Assembly: GCA_900169235.1 (NCBI GenBank)
Contig: FWCC01000043.1
Coordinates: 332,950 to 396,949, forward strand
Length of the DNA: 64,000 nt
Origin: Zarea fungicola
Lineage: Eukaryota > Ascomycota > Sordariomycetes > Hypocreales > Cordycipitaceae
Direction: 5' to 3'
The position numbers and the translations under genes are program-made. Of the stretch, positions 46,939-58,441 are shown in pieces (the stretch's first letter is position 1; the number at the start of each line of letters is the position of its first letter). A model generated the notes under the pieces. It worked only from the letters and a program-made list of their open reading frames with translations, made no database searches and was not told the DNA's origin.

Positions 46939-49900
46939 TTTGAATTAAGAGTTGTTGGTTTGGTTTGCGTTGAAAGCGAATGTGTAAGACGAAAGATGTC
47001 TTGAAGAGCAATAAAGCGAATGTAAGTTTGTGAGTTGGTTGGGAGAGAAAGAGGAAAGGATATGACTAGATGGGTGGCAAGGTTGCCTTATATGGTTCTT
47101 GAAAAACGGTTGGCAACCCAAAAGGGCAGGGGAGGGAGGTCCGAGGGTGTGAGTGGCGGTGGTCTTGTCTGTCGTGTGGTGTGAGCGTTATTCTTAGAAA
47201 CCCTAGGCCGGGAATCAAGGTACAAGCGACAGGGGAACAGCAGGAAGAAACGGCGGGCCTGGCCAGTGGACGCACTGATGTCATGGACCTCTGCCGAACC
47301 CGCTGGATGCTGCGAAGTACGGAATGACTGGATAGACCTTGGGACTTGAGGACTTGGTTGTGTGGGCAATGTACCGTGGTGTGGGTGGTCAGTCCACCCA
47401 CCAAGGATAATACGAGGAATTAATCTTTTGACTTTTGTCTTTGTATTGTACTGGGCTGGTGGGGACCTCTTTTCATCCTTGGCAGCCTTTCTACCATAAC
47501 TGGCGAGTAGTTTCATGCGAAGACAAATGGGTAATTTCCCGGAACCCAATCGTACGAGCCTGAATCCCAGCGCAACGGATCAATAGGAGACCAACTTTAC
47601 CATTACTTTTTGTTCCGTAGTATTATTGTCACTATTTAAAAATAAAAATAAAAAATAAAAAATCAATACCGAGTCTACCTCTTTGTTGGTAGAAAAACAG
47701 TCATCTCGATTGTGCAAACCTTGCAAGTGGCGAGCCCAGCCTTGGCGGCAAAGCCGAGCAGGCTGAAAACAAGAAAAACATGGCCGATAACACAGCAACC
47801 GTAGGCTATACTATGCTCCACAAAGCTCCAATCCAAGAAAAACTGTATTTGGCATGATGCTATGCTCTTATTCCCTAATCTAGCGGAGCAGATAACTAGG
47901 TAGAAATTACGGAGACTGTGGTTCTCATAAGCGGGACATTCTCTCCCGACGCACCGAAAGTATGCTGTCATACGACTGCAGACTATGTTAAGTTACAAGG
48001 GCTGAGACATTTTTCCTGCAGCGTGCAGAAGTGTCTTGAACAGCCTTGGTGTCGCGACATGCTCTTGAATTTTGAAAATATCTCGGTCTCTTTATTCATA
48101 CCGATTCTGCATTGACATTTTTGCGAGAGAAATGCCTCGCACCCTTTATTTTGACTTTCTCCTATCCATCCCTGTCCTTACGTTCCGTCTGCTCGTATTA
48201 TTCCCTAGCAAAAGTTACCTAGCACAGCAAGTACCACAGGTTGCATGGCAACCTCATTACAGAAAGGTACCAATCACCCAAAGAAGAAAAATTTTAAGTT
48301 CTAGCTGTCATAATTGGGCAGTGCCTGCGCTAGTTGCCTCCCAGACTGCCCAATGAGGCAGACTGCTCGAGACGCTAGCTGACTCTCTGACTCAAGCCCC
48401 AAGCCGCCATTCCACGTTTTCCGGAAAGACGGTTGGAGAGCAGTTTTTATTATGCATGGCGGTACTGAAATCAGACCATCGGCGAAGCTCCACTCGAAAG
48501 GATACTTTGTAGATCCGACAGTGCCCATGGCGTCCGACAGCTGAGCGAGCTGATGAGAGCTTGTGCTTATTTCCCCCTTTTGCTGGTGGATGACAAGCGG
48601 AACATGCTCGCTCTGCCGCTTCCAGACATCATATTCATGCAATGCCCTTTTTTGTGATGGGATGGTGGAAATTACTACGGGGTTGTGGCTGGCTAATCAA
48701 AGATGGACTATGCGCCATTTGGGGTGGCATGCTTTTTTTCCCAGCCAGGAACAAGGCTTGCTCGTCTTTACCAAACGACTCCATTAGCTGGGATTGGTTG
48801 AAATGGCTACGGTCTAGTGTCTTTAAAACTCCACCCCCTTTCGCCGTACACATTTTTGCTATTTCTGCGCTGCAGGAGTCAGGAGGCAAAATGACCAGCG
48901 TGGAATATGGACTAGCTACTGCAGGGGGGAAAGCGACTGGCCACAGCAGGCTTGCAGCATTGACAGAGGGCAAATCCGGAGATGCGGAACATCGGGGGCC
49001 GGAGGGGATCATTCAAATTCGCCCCAGCCCTGCAAAATGCCAATCTCATCTCCAAAGCTATTTATATGTCTTTCATTTTCCATGTGGACTGCTCCATACC
49101 AAAAGGCGGAACAGGTTGAAGAAAAGGTACAATGAAAAATGCGTTCCTTTTCTGCTTCCTTTTGCTTCGGGCTGAGTATAACCGCAGTGTGGCAAGATGC
49201 AGGGGTCAACAGTCAGTCACACGAGCATCGATTTGGTGGTGTGATGAGAGCCTGCCAACTGTCCATCACAAAGCCATAGTCCTGTAATGGTGTGATGGGA
49301 CTCAATACGGAATGAATGAGTCAATAGTCTTCGATATTTATAGACATTCGCTGGTATCAGGCTATGGAGTTGCATGGTGTTGATTCTGGTGTGGAATGTC
49401 TCAGCTGGCTGTGGGGGTCACTGTGCCCTCATGAGTCCACTTCATCTCCTCCGTGTATAACCTCGCATAAAGTCATCCAAATCGATAGCATTCGGACTTG
49501 GATATTTGCATACCCTGCTCCCTGTAATACTGCCTATTTCAGAAAGTAATTCTAAAACATTACTCCATCACTGTTTACAAAAGCTTGCTTCGCTTCGACT
49601 TCGCTTCGTTTGACGGTGGGTATGCATGGTATTTTCTTGCGATATTGGAATACTCCTGGTGGCGGCCACCGGGCGGGTAAACAGCTGAACGGCATTACCC
49701 GGCATCGTATTTCAATTTCATTTGACACTGGAAACAATTAAAAGAGGCAATCTAAAGGCGGCTGTTTCAATAAATCCCAGTGGCTGGGGATTCGGATGAA
49801 TGTCATCACGACGCACTTGGAATCCGGCTAGAGGCGAGGCAGAGACAGGAATACGAAAGAGATCCGTATAGACAGTGACAGGAACAGGCACAGACCAATT

Positions 49901-51753
49901 CCTCGTTCTCTATACGCAGCAGTATTTTTACCATGCCTTGCAACAGCCTTTGAATATCAAGTGGTTGATAACGTAACGTCAGAGCAACTGGCAAAGCAGG
50001 TCAACATCTGCACGAGAGCTGCATAATGGCAGGCACTGGTTCACAGTGCGAATGAATAGCTCATACGTATTATTGTCATATCCTTGTATCTTCTATATTC
50101 ATTTCCAGGAATAAATCACAGTTTGATGGGCATGTATCTGCCTCGTCGGCACCATTCAAAGACTGTCATGTTGTCCTGCAATCACTCTTGTGTAAAATAG
50201 TCCTCCATTGGGATTTTCTCGATAATAAAAGGTAGATGAATATCTTCATGACACTTGCACTCATTTTGGATACAGTCACAAGGCCACCAAGATTGTTGAT
50301 GCCAGATTTTCTTGAGAATGGATACAGCTCACGATGAGAAGCACCATTGTCAAGTTGAGATATAGGGTAGCTTGCTATAACCGCCACTTGCTCCATGCAA
50401 CTCCAGTACTTGCCCGTGGTGTTTTCTATTGTTGTTTTAAAGAGCAATAATATCGTCATAATATATGTATATATTATGTAGGATTTAAGGTTTATCTAAA
50501 GCTGACGGAAGATGCTGCCAAGGGAGTCTTGCCTCTGCGTCTTGGTTCTCAAGCATCATTATAATCAGGCCGCGAGGACGCATGCAAAATGAAGGGTACT
50601 ATTTTGCTTCCATATTTTCAGAGTATTTCTCTCTCTCTTTTTTTTTTTTTCAACCCTTATTTTATTACTTTCTGAAGGCGACCTCAATACAGTCTATATT
50701 TCTTAAGCCAAGGTATTACAGTTTTGGGCACTTAACTCCTAGCGTGACGGTTCATTATTACATCATGCCCACTGCGCTGTTGACCCCCGCGGCGTTGCTC
50801 TTATGGTTCGACTCGGCGGAACGGCACGTCAGGAAGACTAGGAAACTATGGACACACAACTTCTTGAAATCCCGGGAACAGGTACAAATAATCTAGCACC
50901 GGAGTTTCGTGCGGGTTGCGAGTTAATAAAGTCATTGACGGACTGTGTGCTGCAGCTGTTGTCTCGTCACGCAGGCGGGCGTAAGCTATGACGCTTATAT
51001 TTGCACAGCGCCATCTGATTCCAGCTGCACTGATCAATGGAATTATGGTGCCTGGCCCGTTGTTTCAAAGGTCTAATGCCGCTGCCGTCCAGTAATACAA
51101 CGAGGATAGGGAGGGCTCCCGCTAACCACTCCAACTAATAGTATTCCATCACAGCGTCCCTGATTTATAACGAAACAACAACTGGAGGTGGTTTGTTAGC
51201 CGTATTTGACCAAGCAAGTTTTAGTCAGGCATGGCCAAGCAACTCCCAGACCTACCTGGCCCGTTTCTATGTGCAAGCGCGGTGAGGGTTGGTCGGTACA
51301 TCATCGAAAAGACTTCACCTGATAACCCTATCTCATCCGAGAAACACAAAGCCATAAGCTTGTGGAATGCGGATAGATTGCCTTTCCGATCCGTATTCCA
51401 AGACAATTTTCTTCTTCTTTGAAATCAAATTTTCCAGCCATTTTGTGTGCTTCCTTTTCGGCATGTCTTGAATGTCGAGTGAGGCGGTGCTGGGCCAAGC
51501 CACTCTGCCTCGTCCGCCCAACAAGCCTGTTTTTGTGGCTTGGATCAGCGCTTGTGACGACACCCATGCTCAGCAAAGGCCCTCGTACTCCCAGGCGGTA
51601 TCCTCGTATTAGTTTGGTAGTTGATTCGTATATCCTCTTGTTGGACCCTCTTGTTCCCCTCCATTTCCCTGGGCTGCCTGCTTCGTCTTTCATTTCCTTC
51701 TACTTTATTCTCTAACTGTAGTGAAAGAAAGTGGTACCAAGCAAACCAACAAC
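46939..51753. other. Gene-poor intergenic stretch (4.8 kb)
   Basis: No gene can be supported. The left end is the promoter of the wall-protein gene. Frames of 110-180 codons (48301-48642 minus, 48642-49175 plus) lack motifs and have mixed codon use. The right end, from about 51420, is a C/T-rich leader of the next plus-strand gene. Confidence 0.45.
47086..47092 (-). promoter_or_regulatory. TATA-like box of the GPI-type wall protein gene
   Basis: Read on the minus strand the site is TATAAGG, 148 bases upstream of the ATG. Distance and motif are plausible for a strongly expressed wall protein. Confidence 0.45.
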
Positions 51754-53223
51754 ATGGGCCAACGACAACGACTGTCGCTGTACATACCAGGCTCGCCACC
51801 AGGCGCCCTGCCGCAATGCACCACTTACACGCCAGCCTCATCCAGCAGTGACCGCCGCCGCTCCCTCATCAGCCTCGACGGCCTCAGTCTCGGTAACCTT
51901 TCTAGCCTGAAGCCAACCAAGGCCAAATTACAAAAATACTGGCCCGGAGGCAAAAGTCCAGCCACGGGCAAGAACCACCCAACGAGCAGCACCCATGACT
52001 TGTCGGCGCTGATTATGCTGGCCGGTGAGCAGATGGGCGCCCTTGGTGACCCGCGACGACGCAGCAGCAACAGTAACTGCAACAGCCCCGTACTGGCTCG
52101 GCGGCCCGTGTCTTGTGCCTCGCCTGTGGCTGCGTCCGCCCGTGGTGGTGATGACCTCGTCTTACAGCAGCATCTCGAGCTAAGCCTACCCAAGAGCGCA
52201 ACACGCCTCTCTCGACGATCCAGCATTCATCGAAAGCCGCTGCCGGCAGGTAGCGTAGTGCCAGCACTGTCCGCGCCGAAGCGTGCGCCGCCGCCGCCGC
52301 CGATTCCAGAGCTGTCCGCTGTCAACTTCTACTCGGTGGAGGAGCCGGCCGGCAACGTGTCGGAGCTGGAGTCGCCATCGTCGCCCATCATGCCTGTGAG
52401 TCCCGTGCTGGTGCGGCGCCGGGCCAAGACGCCTGTCCATCGCATCGGCCAGCTCGAGCTCGCTGCGCAGCGGAGGCGAAACGAACAAGCCGCACAGACC
52501 AAGGCAGCGCCATCAGGGAACATGGACGGCATCAACCGCATGTCCAGCGTGAGCACGATTGCGAGGGAGTACCGCGAGCTGGCAGTGTATGCGGAGCTGG
52601 ACGATGTCCCCGCGGTGCCCAAAATAGATCCCTCGTATCTGCTCCAGCAGGGGTTGGTGGAGCTGCCCGCCACTGAGATGAAGCATGTCGACAACAACCA
52701 ATACGATGATAATCTCCTGGGCTCACCAAATCCAAACCAACGCCATCATCGCCACCGCGCTTCCGCGTCGTCGCTGTCTGACGATGGAACGGTGCTGGGC
52801 TCAGAGGCTGGCTCGAGCGTGGGCACCTGCCCGTCACTTACCCATTCAAACTCGCCTGGCGGGGAGTCGAGTGAGGCCGAAGGAGAAGAGGATGAAGAGG
52901 ACGACGCACCACCGGCACTGGCTTCGCTACGATTCCAGATTGGGCTCGAGCTGCTTACAAAGGAGCTCTCCACGGCGTTTGCTGGCCAGTCTAGTCGCAA
53001 GGAGAAAGAGGTCAACTCGTCGTCGTCGTCGGCAGGCCTGCAGATCTGGGTCATGATTGAGGCATATGAGAGGCTGCGCGAGCAGCTGGATGCGAAACCA
53101 ACAGAAGAGAATAAGCAGGCGCGGGATGCGATTGATTCCTGGATCAAGGCGCTGAATACTATTCATGCCAACATGGCGAGCGAGGCGGCGGGGGATGACA
53201 GTGATTATGAGGAGAACCCATGA
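51754..53223 (+). CDS. Ser/Pro-rich orphan protein
   Basis: Single-exon protein of 489 residues that I do not recognise. I start it at ATG 51754 (MGQRQRLSLYIPGSPPG), the first ATG in the frame. Most of it is disordered: Ser/Arg-rich blocks (SSDRRRSLISLDG, RLSRRSSIHRKP), a poly-Pro run (APPPPPIPEL), acidic runs (SSEAEGEEDEEDD). Many S-P and R-x-x-S sites suggest phosphorylation. The only structured-looking part is the C-terminal 90 residues (SLRFQIGLELLTKELSTAF, LQIWVMIEAYERLREQLD, RDAIDSWIKALNTIHANM), likely a helical bundle. No TM or signal peptide is seen. It lacks introns and its frame is intact. Possibly a regulatory or scaffold protein; function unknown. Confidence 0.75.
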   Translation: MGQRQRLSLYIPGSPPGALPQCTTYTPASSSSDRRRSLISLDGLSLGNLSSLKPTKAKLQKYWPGGKSPATGKNHPTSSTHDLSALIMLAGEQMGALGDPRRRSSNSNCNSPVLARRPVSCASPVAASARGGDDLVLQQHLELSLPKSATRLSRRSSIHRKPLPAGSVVPALSAPKRAPPPPPIPELSAVNFYSVEEPAGNVSELESPSSPIMPVSPVLVRRRAKTPVHRIGQLELAAQRRRNEQAAQTKAAPSGNMDGINRMSSVSTIAREYRELAVYAELDDVPAVPKIDPSYLLQQGLVELPATEMKHVDNNQYDDNLLGSPNPNQRHHRHRASASSLSDDGTVLGSEAGSSVGTCPSLTHSNSPGGESSEAEGEEDEEDDAPPALASLRFQIGLELLTKELSTAFAGQSSRKEKEVNSSSSSAGLQIWVMIEAYERLREQLDAKPTEENKQARDAIDSWIKALNTIHANMASEAAGDDSDYEENP

Positions 53224-54743
53224 TACCAAGATTGAGATTTGACCAGTGATGTTGAAGAAAAAAAAGGACGAGACACTAATCCTAATATTTTCCATGTATA
53301 TATGAATGGATACTTCCAGACTAATGAAAATGACAATTTATTTATTGCTCCTTGGCCATGCACTCTTGATAAACCACGGTGTGTAAGCGAGCCTTTTAAT
53401 TCCAGCCATCAAATTCACATTCGTTTGTCAAATTAAGTCTGGCAAATATGTAAGTCTTTTTAATAATAATTTCTTTATATTTGACATGTCTCTTCTCCAG
53501 CACATATTTTCTTCGCTCTTTTTCACACTTATTCGCTCTTATTCGCTCGCTGTAGGCGGGTGTCGTACTGTATATCCAGTATGGCACACTCATGGTAGTT
53601 TCTGTCTAGCTTTCGGATCCGACACTTTCAGTCCGAGATTGACAAGAAAGCATCAAAGTCTGCCGTCGGTGACATGGATCGAAAATAGGCATTTAATTGA
53701 ACTGGCACTGTCCGGGGTGTTGCACAGCCTCCGAACCTACGGAAGTGGCTGAGGCAATGCAGTCCGGTTCTTTGCTCACTTAGTACTCCGTACAACGCGC
53801 TGCAACCCACTGCAACTCGCTGTGGCGGGTCGGTGACGGTGACAAGGCTCTGTGTACCAGTACTTGTGGTGCTTGGGAGCTATAGGTGCAGCTGAACTGC
53901 TGTTTGCCACCCAGCCAGCCAGTAAACGGCAGCAATGGTTGGCGCTACTAGCCGAGCAGCTCGCCGCTGTAACCTCTGGCATTTCAGTGGGGAAGAGGCA
54001 TCCTGGCAGCTGGTGCTGACAGACAAATCTATTCTGGGTACCGATGGCAGGACACCCTTCTGTGGTGAAGAGAGCAGATTCAAACAGCATCAACATGCTC
54101 TGCAGAATAGTTGTGAAAAGCATTGTAAGTTCCAATAACCCAAGCAAGGCCGACTGGAGCTCGCGCATCTTCCGGCAACTGCGTGCCGAAATGCACCGAT
54201 GACCAGACGACCAGACGACCAGCTAGGCGGAATGGGCTGAACGGTACAGAATCCGCCCAGGCGGTATCCGCATCCCCATACTTTCCATGTACAGGTACTC
54301 GCAGCCCAGCCACACACCTCTCGACTCCTCCAAATCTCGCTCAACTGTTCCCCTCCAACTCCAACGCAACGCAACGCCCTGGTCGCCCGCCAACATCCGT
54401 CCTTCACCAGTCCAAAATCGTTCCTTCTTTGCTTCTTCCGGCCATGACGATTTTCTGACAATACGCCGCGACGTTCTTCAAGAGCTGCGCCTGGCCATCG
54501 CCTGCGCCCTCGATAGTCTCCTATCTCTGATTTTGTTGCCCGTCGCATCCTCCATCCCTAGGCGGCCTCCAATTTTATCTAGCCCGCTCGCTCTTTGCCT
54601 GTGAGAAAACGACACTCGCAAAACCCATCACTGTCGCTCTGTCGAAATCAATTGTCAACAAATATTGCTGGGCGTAATTGAGCTCCCAGTCATCATCCAC
54701 TGCACAACATCGACGACAACTTGCGTATTTTACGACGTTTTAA
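53224..54743. other. Intergenic
   Basis: No gene is supported. It separates two plus-strand genes. A C-rich leader from about 54290 to 54743 is likely the 5' UTR of the zinc-finger gene. Confidence 0.5.
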
Positions 54744-56611
54744 ATGCCTGGCTCGCCAGGCTTTTGGCGCCGGCTGCTGCCACGCCATGCAACGGCTGAC
54801 GCTACCGCGACCCAACGATACCGCAACCCAGCTCCCTTGTCGAAACGCGATGATCTTTCTGATGGCGCCGTAGCTGGCCTCACCGTAGGCGTCATCGTAT
54901 TTTCGCTTCTTCTCGTCCTCTGCCTCTACCCAGTCATTGTTGGATGCGTCAAGCGCCGCAAGAGAGACAAACGACTGGCGACGCAGCAGCGAGATGCAGA
55001 GGCCGCCGTCAACGGACAAATCGACGGGCACGATGCAGAAGGTGGTGCTCACCCGCGTGTTTCTTCCAGCGACTCGTTGAAAAATAGCAGTGCACTGGCG
55101 CGAGGCTACGACTTTGAGCAGGATGCTGTTATAGAGGGGGAAGAAGACGACCCAGTCACTATTGACGACCCGACTCTGCGCAGCTTCGTCAGATATGGCC
55201 CGGAAACAGCACAGGCGGCCGTTGAGTACATGCCCCAGGATCTGGCAGATGACCAGCCTGGCGTGCTAAAGGGCACGAGCGAAGACTACTACCGCGCGTC
55301 GATACCCTCGTCGGCGTTTGGCATGGTTGACCAGCCTGTGGCCGAGTCGATGCTGACGACATCGAGAGCCAGCTCACTATCCCATAACCTACGCCACATG
55401 TTCCGACGCAAGAGCGACAGGAACCAGACGCTCAACTCAGCCGAATGGTCGAGCAATGGGGATGAGCAAGGCGCAACGCCGTTGCAGAGAATCATCACAT
55501 CGGAGGAGCCGATGGCCCACTCACCAACACAACTCTCCCCGAGATCCAGCCCTCCGCCACAGGCGGCCGCCTTGAGGCCTCCGCCACCATCAACAACATC
55601 AAGAAGTATATCAGCCGAACCCAACGGCGCATCATTATCCAATGCATCACTATCCAATACTTCCTCTCCCCGAGCTCTCCTCAAATCACCATCGCCTCCC
55701 TATTATCCCGCCCCCGGCACTGTCAATCCCATGGACATCATGGCGCCGAGTACCGAGTCGGAACTATGGCACCGGACAGAGCATGAACTCTACACATCCT
55801 CATATGAATCACCCACTTCCCAATTACCACAGCCAATCCCCCAAGAGTTGGAGTACACCTTCCCAGACAACACAAATCAAAGTAGCTCGCCGTCGGTGCA
55901 CGGGAGTACTATCAAACATGACAGCCCGGAGCAAGTGCCGCTCTTTACGCAACAGGACGTCGAAATGGCCCAAGCCAGCCTGCTTCAAGCAAACAGCCTG
56001 ACAAACGGACGCCATCCCAGTTTCCCGTCGGAGCATTCCACACCTCTTCCTGGACCTGCGTTTACCGACGTATCGTCGCAAGCCACACCATCGACGCAGC
56101 TCGACACACCATCCCCAGAGTCGCGACATAGCTCGGACTATCGACATAGCGTATCGCCCGGCCTTGTTGCGCATCATGTACCATCGCCGGTCAAGAACCA
56201 AGATGGCTTGTATCAGTGTGACGAGCCAGGCTGCACCCAATCCTTTGATCAGCCACACAAGCTCAAGTTCGTAGAACAGTCCATCCCTTTGCAACAAACG
56301 TGTAGCAGACACATGAGCTAACTTTCAATAGGCATCATCAGCGATACCACAGCAAGGACCACAAGTGCCAATATCCTGGCTGCGGCAAGGGATTCGGCAC
56401 CAAGACGCATCTACAGCGCCATATCAATGACCGCCACGAGAAGAAGAAGAAGTTTCATTGTTCCATCGAGGGCTGTGACTATTCAAAGTTGGGCGGCAGG
56501 GCATTCCCGCGAAAGGACAACTGGAAACGGCACATGATGAAGATTCACAATCTCGACCAGCAGACGTTGTCGCCGCCCATTGAAGTGGATGCTGAAATGA
56601 CGGGTGTCTAA
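54744..56611 (+). CDS. C2H2 zinc-finger protein with an N-terminal transmembrane segment
   Basis: Exons 54744-56266 and 56332-56611, with a 65-nt GT-AG intron (56267-56331, branch GCTAAC), give 600 residues. A hydrophobic segment at about 43-69 (AGLTVGVIVFSLLLVLCLYP) is followed by a basic stop-transfer stretch (VKRRKRDKR), a single-pass membrane topology with the C-terminus in the cytosol. There is no cleavable signal peptide before it. Residues 90-480 are Ser/Pro-rich and disordered. Three C2H2-type fingers lie at about 490-575: YQCDEPGC...HHQRYH (split by the intron), CQYPGCGKGF...HINDRH and CSIEGCDYSKLGG...HMMKIH. The combination suggests a membrane-tethered transcription factor freed by proteolysis, which is an inference. 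The intron joins K to HHQRYH within the first finger, so the zinc-finger part and the TM part belong to one frame. Confidence 0.85.
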
Positions 56612-57195
56612 CCGCCCTGTACCTGTATACCAACTGGGCCTGTACCCACGACATTCGCTTCGTGTACATTCTTTGGCTGCTTTTCATTGGCGCTCAGTTT
56701 GCATGCTTTCTCCTCTTGTACATATACCACACCCACATGTTGTTGTTCTTTTGTTTTTTTCTCCCACCTGTTCTAGCATTTCAAAGGTTGGAAAGTTTTG
56801 GGGGGCATCCATGGTTTATATCTAGGCATTTTGGGATGTGGGTGCCCAGGGCGTTTCTTTGTTTTGGTGAGACTTGGGATTAAGGGGTACACGGTTTTTG
56901 GGAGCCCAGCACGTGTAACTTAGCACAGGAAGCTGGGCGGGACTTGGGCGTTTTGCTATTTATTATCCTCTGGCTCCCCGTATTATATCCATGTCATGGC
57001 AGATGGCTACCCTGTCTCTAAGAATAGGTCCAACCGCAGCAATTATCTTGCAGCCTTTCAAATAAAAGTTCCATCACTCCTCTATGGGATCTAAACTACG
57101 TTAATTTTCAGGCCACTTAAATTATATGTGTAATTTGTTTTTAGCTTGTCTTGAACTTTTTTTCCATTCGTATTGGTTTATATGGTATGTTATTT
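56612..57195. other. Convergent 3' region
   Basis: No gene is seen between the 3' ends of the zinc-finger gene and the Rrp40 gene, which converge here. Confidence 0.5.
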
Positions 57196-58012
57196 TCAAC
57201 TCATCTCCTTTATCAACTTCTTGACCAGCTTCTGCTGCTCTTCCACGTCCAACATTTTCTCATCCGTCTCCTGCACCGCCCTACCCACAATCAAGACCGT
57301 CTTTGGGCCAGCACTGCTGTCCACCCAAAACCGGCCATTCCGCCCCGTCGCCGTCTCAAACTGCAGGCCCGCCGCTGCCAAGGCGTCCAGCACGACAACC
57401 TTGCCATTCTCCGCCGCTTTTGGCATCATGAGCCTGCGCGCCATGCCCAGCGACACGGGGAACAGCATGCCGCCATTCAAGGGACCTAGCCCCTCGGACT
57501 TGCCCGTGGACGACGAGACGCATTCGAGCTCGGCGTCCATGTGCTTGTTGGCCATGGTGACGCGCGCGTAGACGAGGGCGCCCTGGGCGAGGATGGGACG
57601 GGTCTTTTTGGTAGCGGATTCAAAGGAAAGCTGGGGGAGGGTCGCGGGGGATGTGTAGTCGGAGAGGTGGACGTAGTAGACGTCGGCGGCGGACTTGTGG
57701 ATGGTGCCAATGACGAGTTCACCGACGCGGGGGGCGTACTGCTGAATTGTGAGCGTTTCCCTTCTTCTTCTTCTTCTTCTTCTTCTGTTTTATGAGTACG
57801 AATTGGAAACATACCCTCCCTGACGACGTTTCTACGCGAATCGCATTCTTGTTTCGGTCGCTGATCAATTGGCCTGCTACCGTCGGAACTATTTCGTTGG
57901 TGGAGGGGTCGAGCAGCAGTCCGGGCCCGAGACGCAATGGTTTCTTGTCGTGTGTAGGTATTTGTGAGTCGTCGATTCTGTCGCCCGGGAGGACAATTGT
58001 ATGTGAAGCCAT
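57196..58012 (-). CDS. RRP40: Exosome subunit Rrp40
   Basis: S1/KH cap subunit of the RNA exosome (EXOSC3 in animals), which guides RNA to the exonuclease core in nucleus and cytoplasm. Exons 58012-57815 and 57741-57196 give 247 residues (246 if the second acceptor is used). The N-terminal domain has VVLPGD-like IVLPGDRI, followed by an S1-like beta barrel (YAPRVGELVIGTI, DVYYVHLSD), then KH-like features: GPLNGGMLFPVSLGMARRLM and GRNGRFWVDS (GxNG motif). The C-terminal coil is EEQQKLVKKLIKEM. The 72-nt intron carries a GAA-repeat on the sense strand (57760-57786) and ends in CAGCAG, a NAGNAG acceptor that could insert or omit one Gln. It is divergent from SSZ1, with 429 bases between the start codons. 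Confidence 0.92.
57760..57786. repeat. CTT/GAA trinucleotide repeat inside the RRP40 intron
   Basis: About nine CTT units on the plus strand, hence GAA on the sense strand of RRP40. They lie between the donor and acceptor and do not enter the coding frame. Confidence 0.9.
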
Positions 58013-58441
58013 ATTGGCGGGGTATCTATGTGTCGTTGTAGGAGTTGGTGTTTGCTTGAGTCGCCTCACAGAAGAAAGCAGTCTCTTATCGATACGGCCC
58101 AAAAAAGGTGCAATTTAATTGTGGGGGCCCTTTATCTTGCCCCAGCAGTGGCAGGCTGCCCAGCCAGTGGTGCCTGCCAACCAAAACAACGTGCAAAAGG
58201 CAGGCGCAAGGGAAAAAAAAAAGTGCTCCCCTCTGAATTTTCTCAAAGGACCCCACCAACCACCACTACCACCACCACACCCAAAGCCAACCCATCACCG
58301 CCCTCTTTCTCTCTTTCCCTATCAAATCATTTGGCTTGTATATACTGCAGCCGCATTTCATCTTCTTTTGTGCTAGGTGCAAGGGTTTTTCTGTCGTCTT
58401 TCTTCCTCGTCCCTTTTTATTAATTTCACATACAAGCAACA
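58013..58441. promoter_or_regulatory. Shared divergent promoter of RRP40 and SSZ1
   Basis: The 429 bases between the two start codons contain no gene, so the region must serve both. It has a poly-A run near 58208-58218 and a C/A-rich (CCACNACC) stretch at about 58250-58290, with a pyrimidine-rich leader before the SSZ1 ATG. I see no clear TATA box, as expected for housekeeping genes. Confidence 0.55.
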
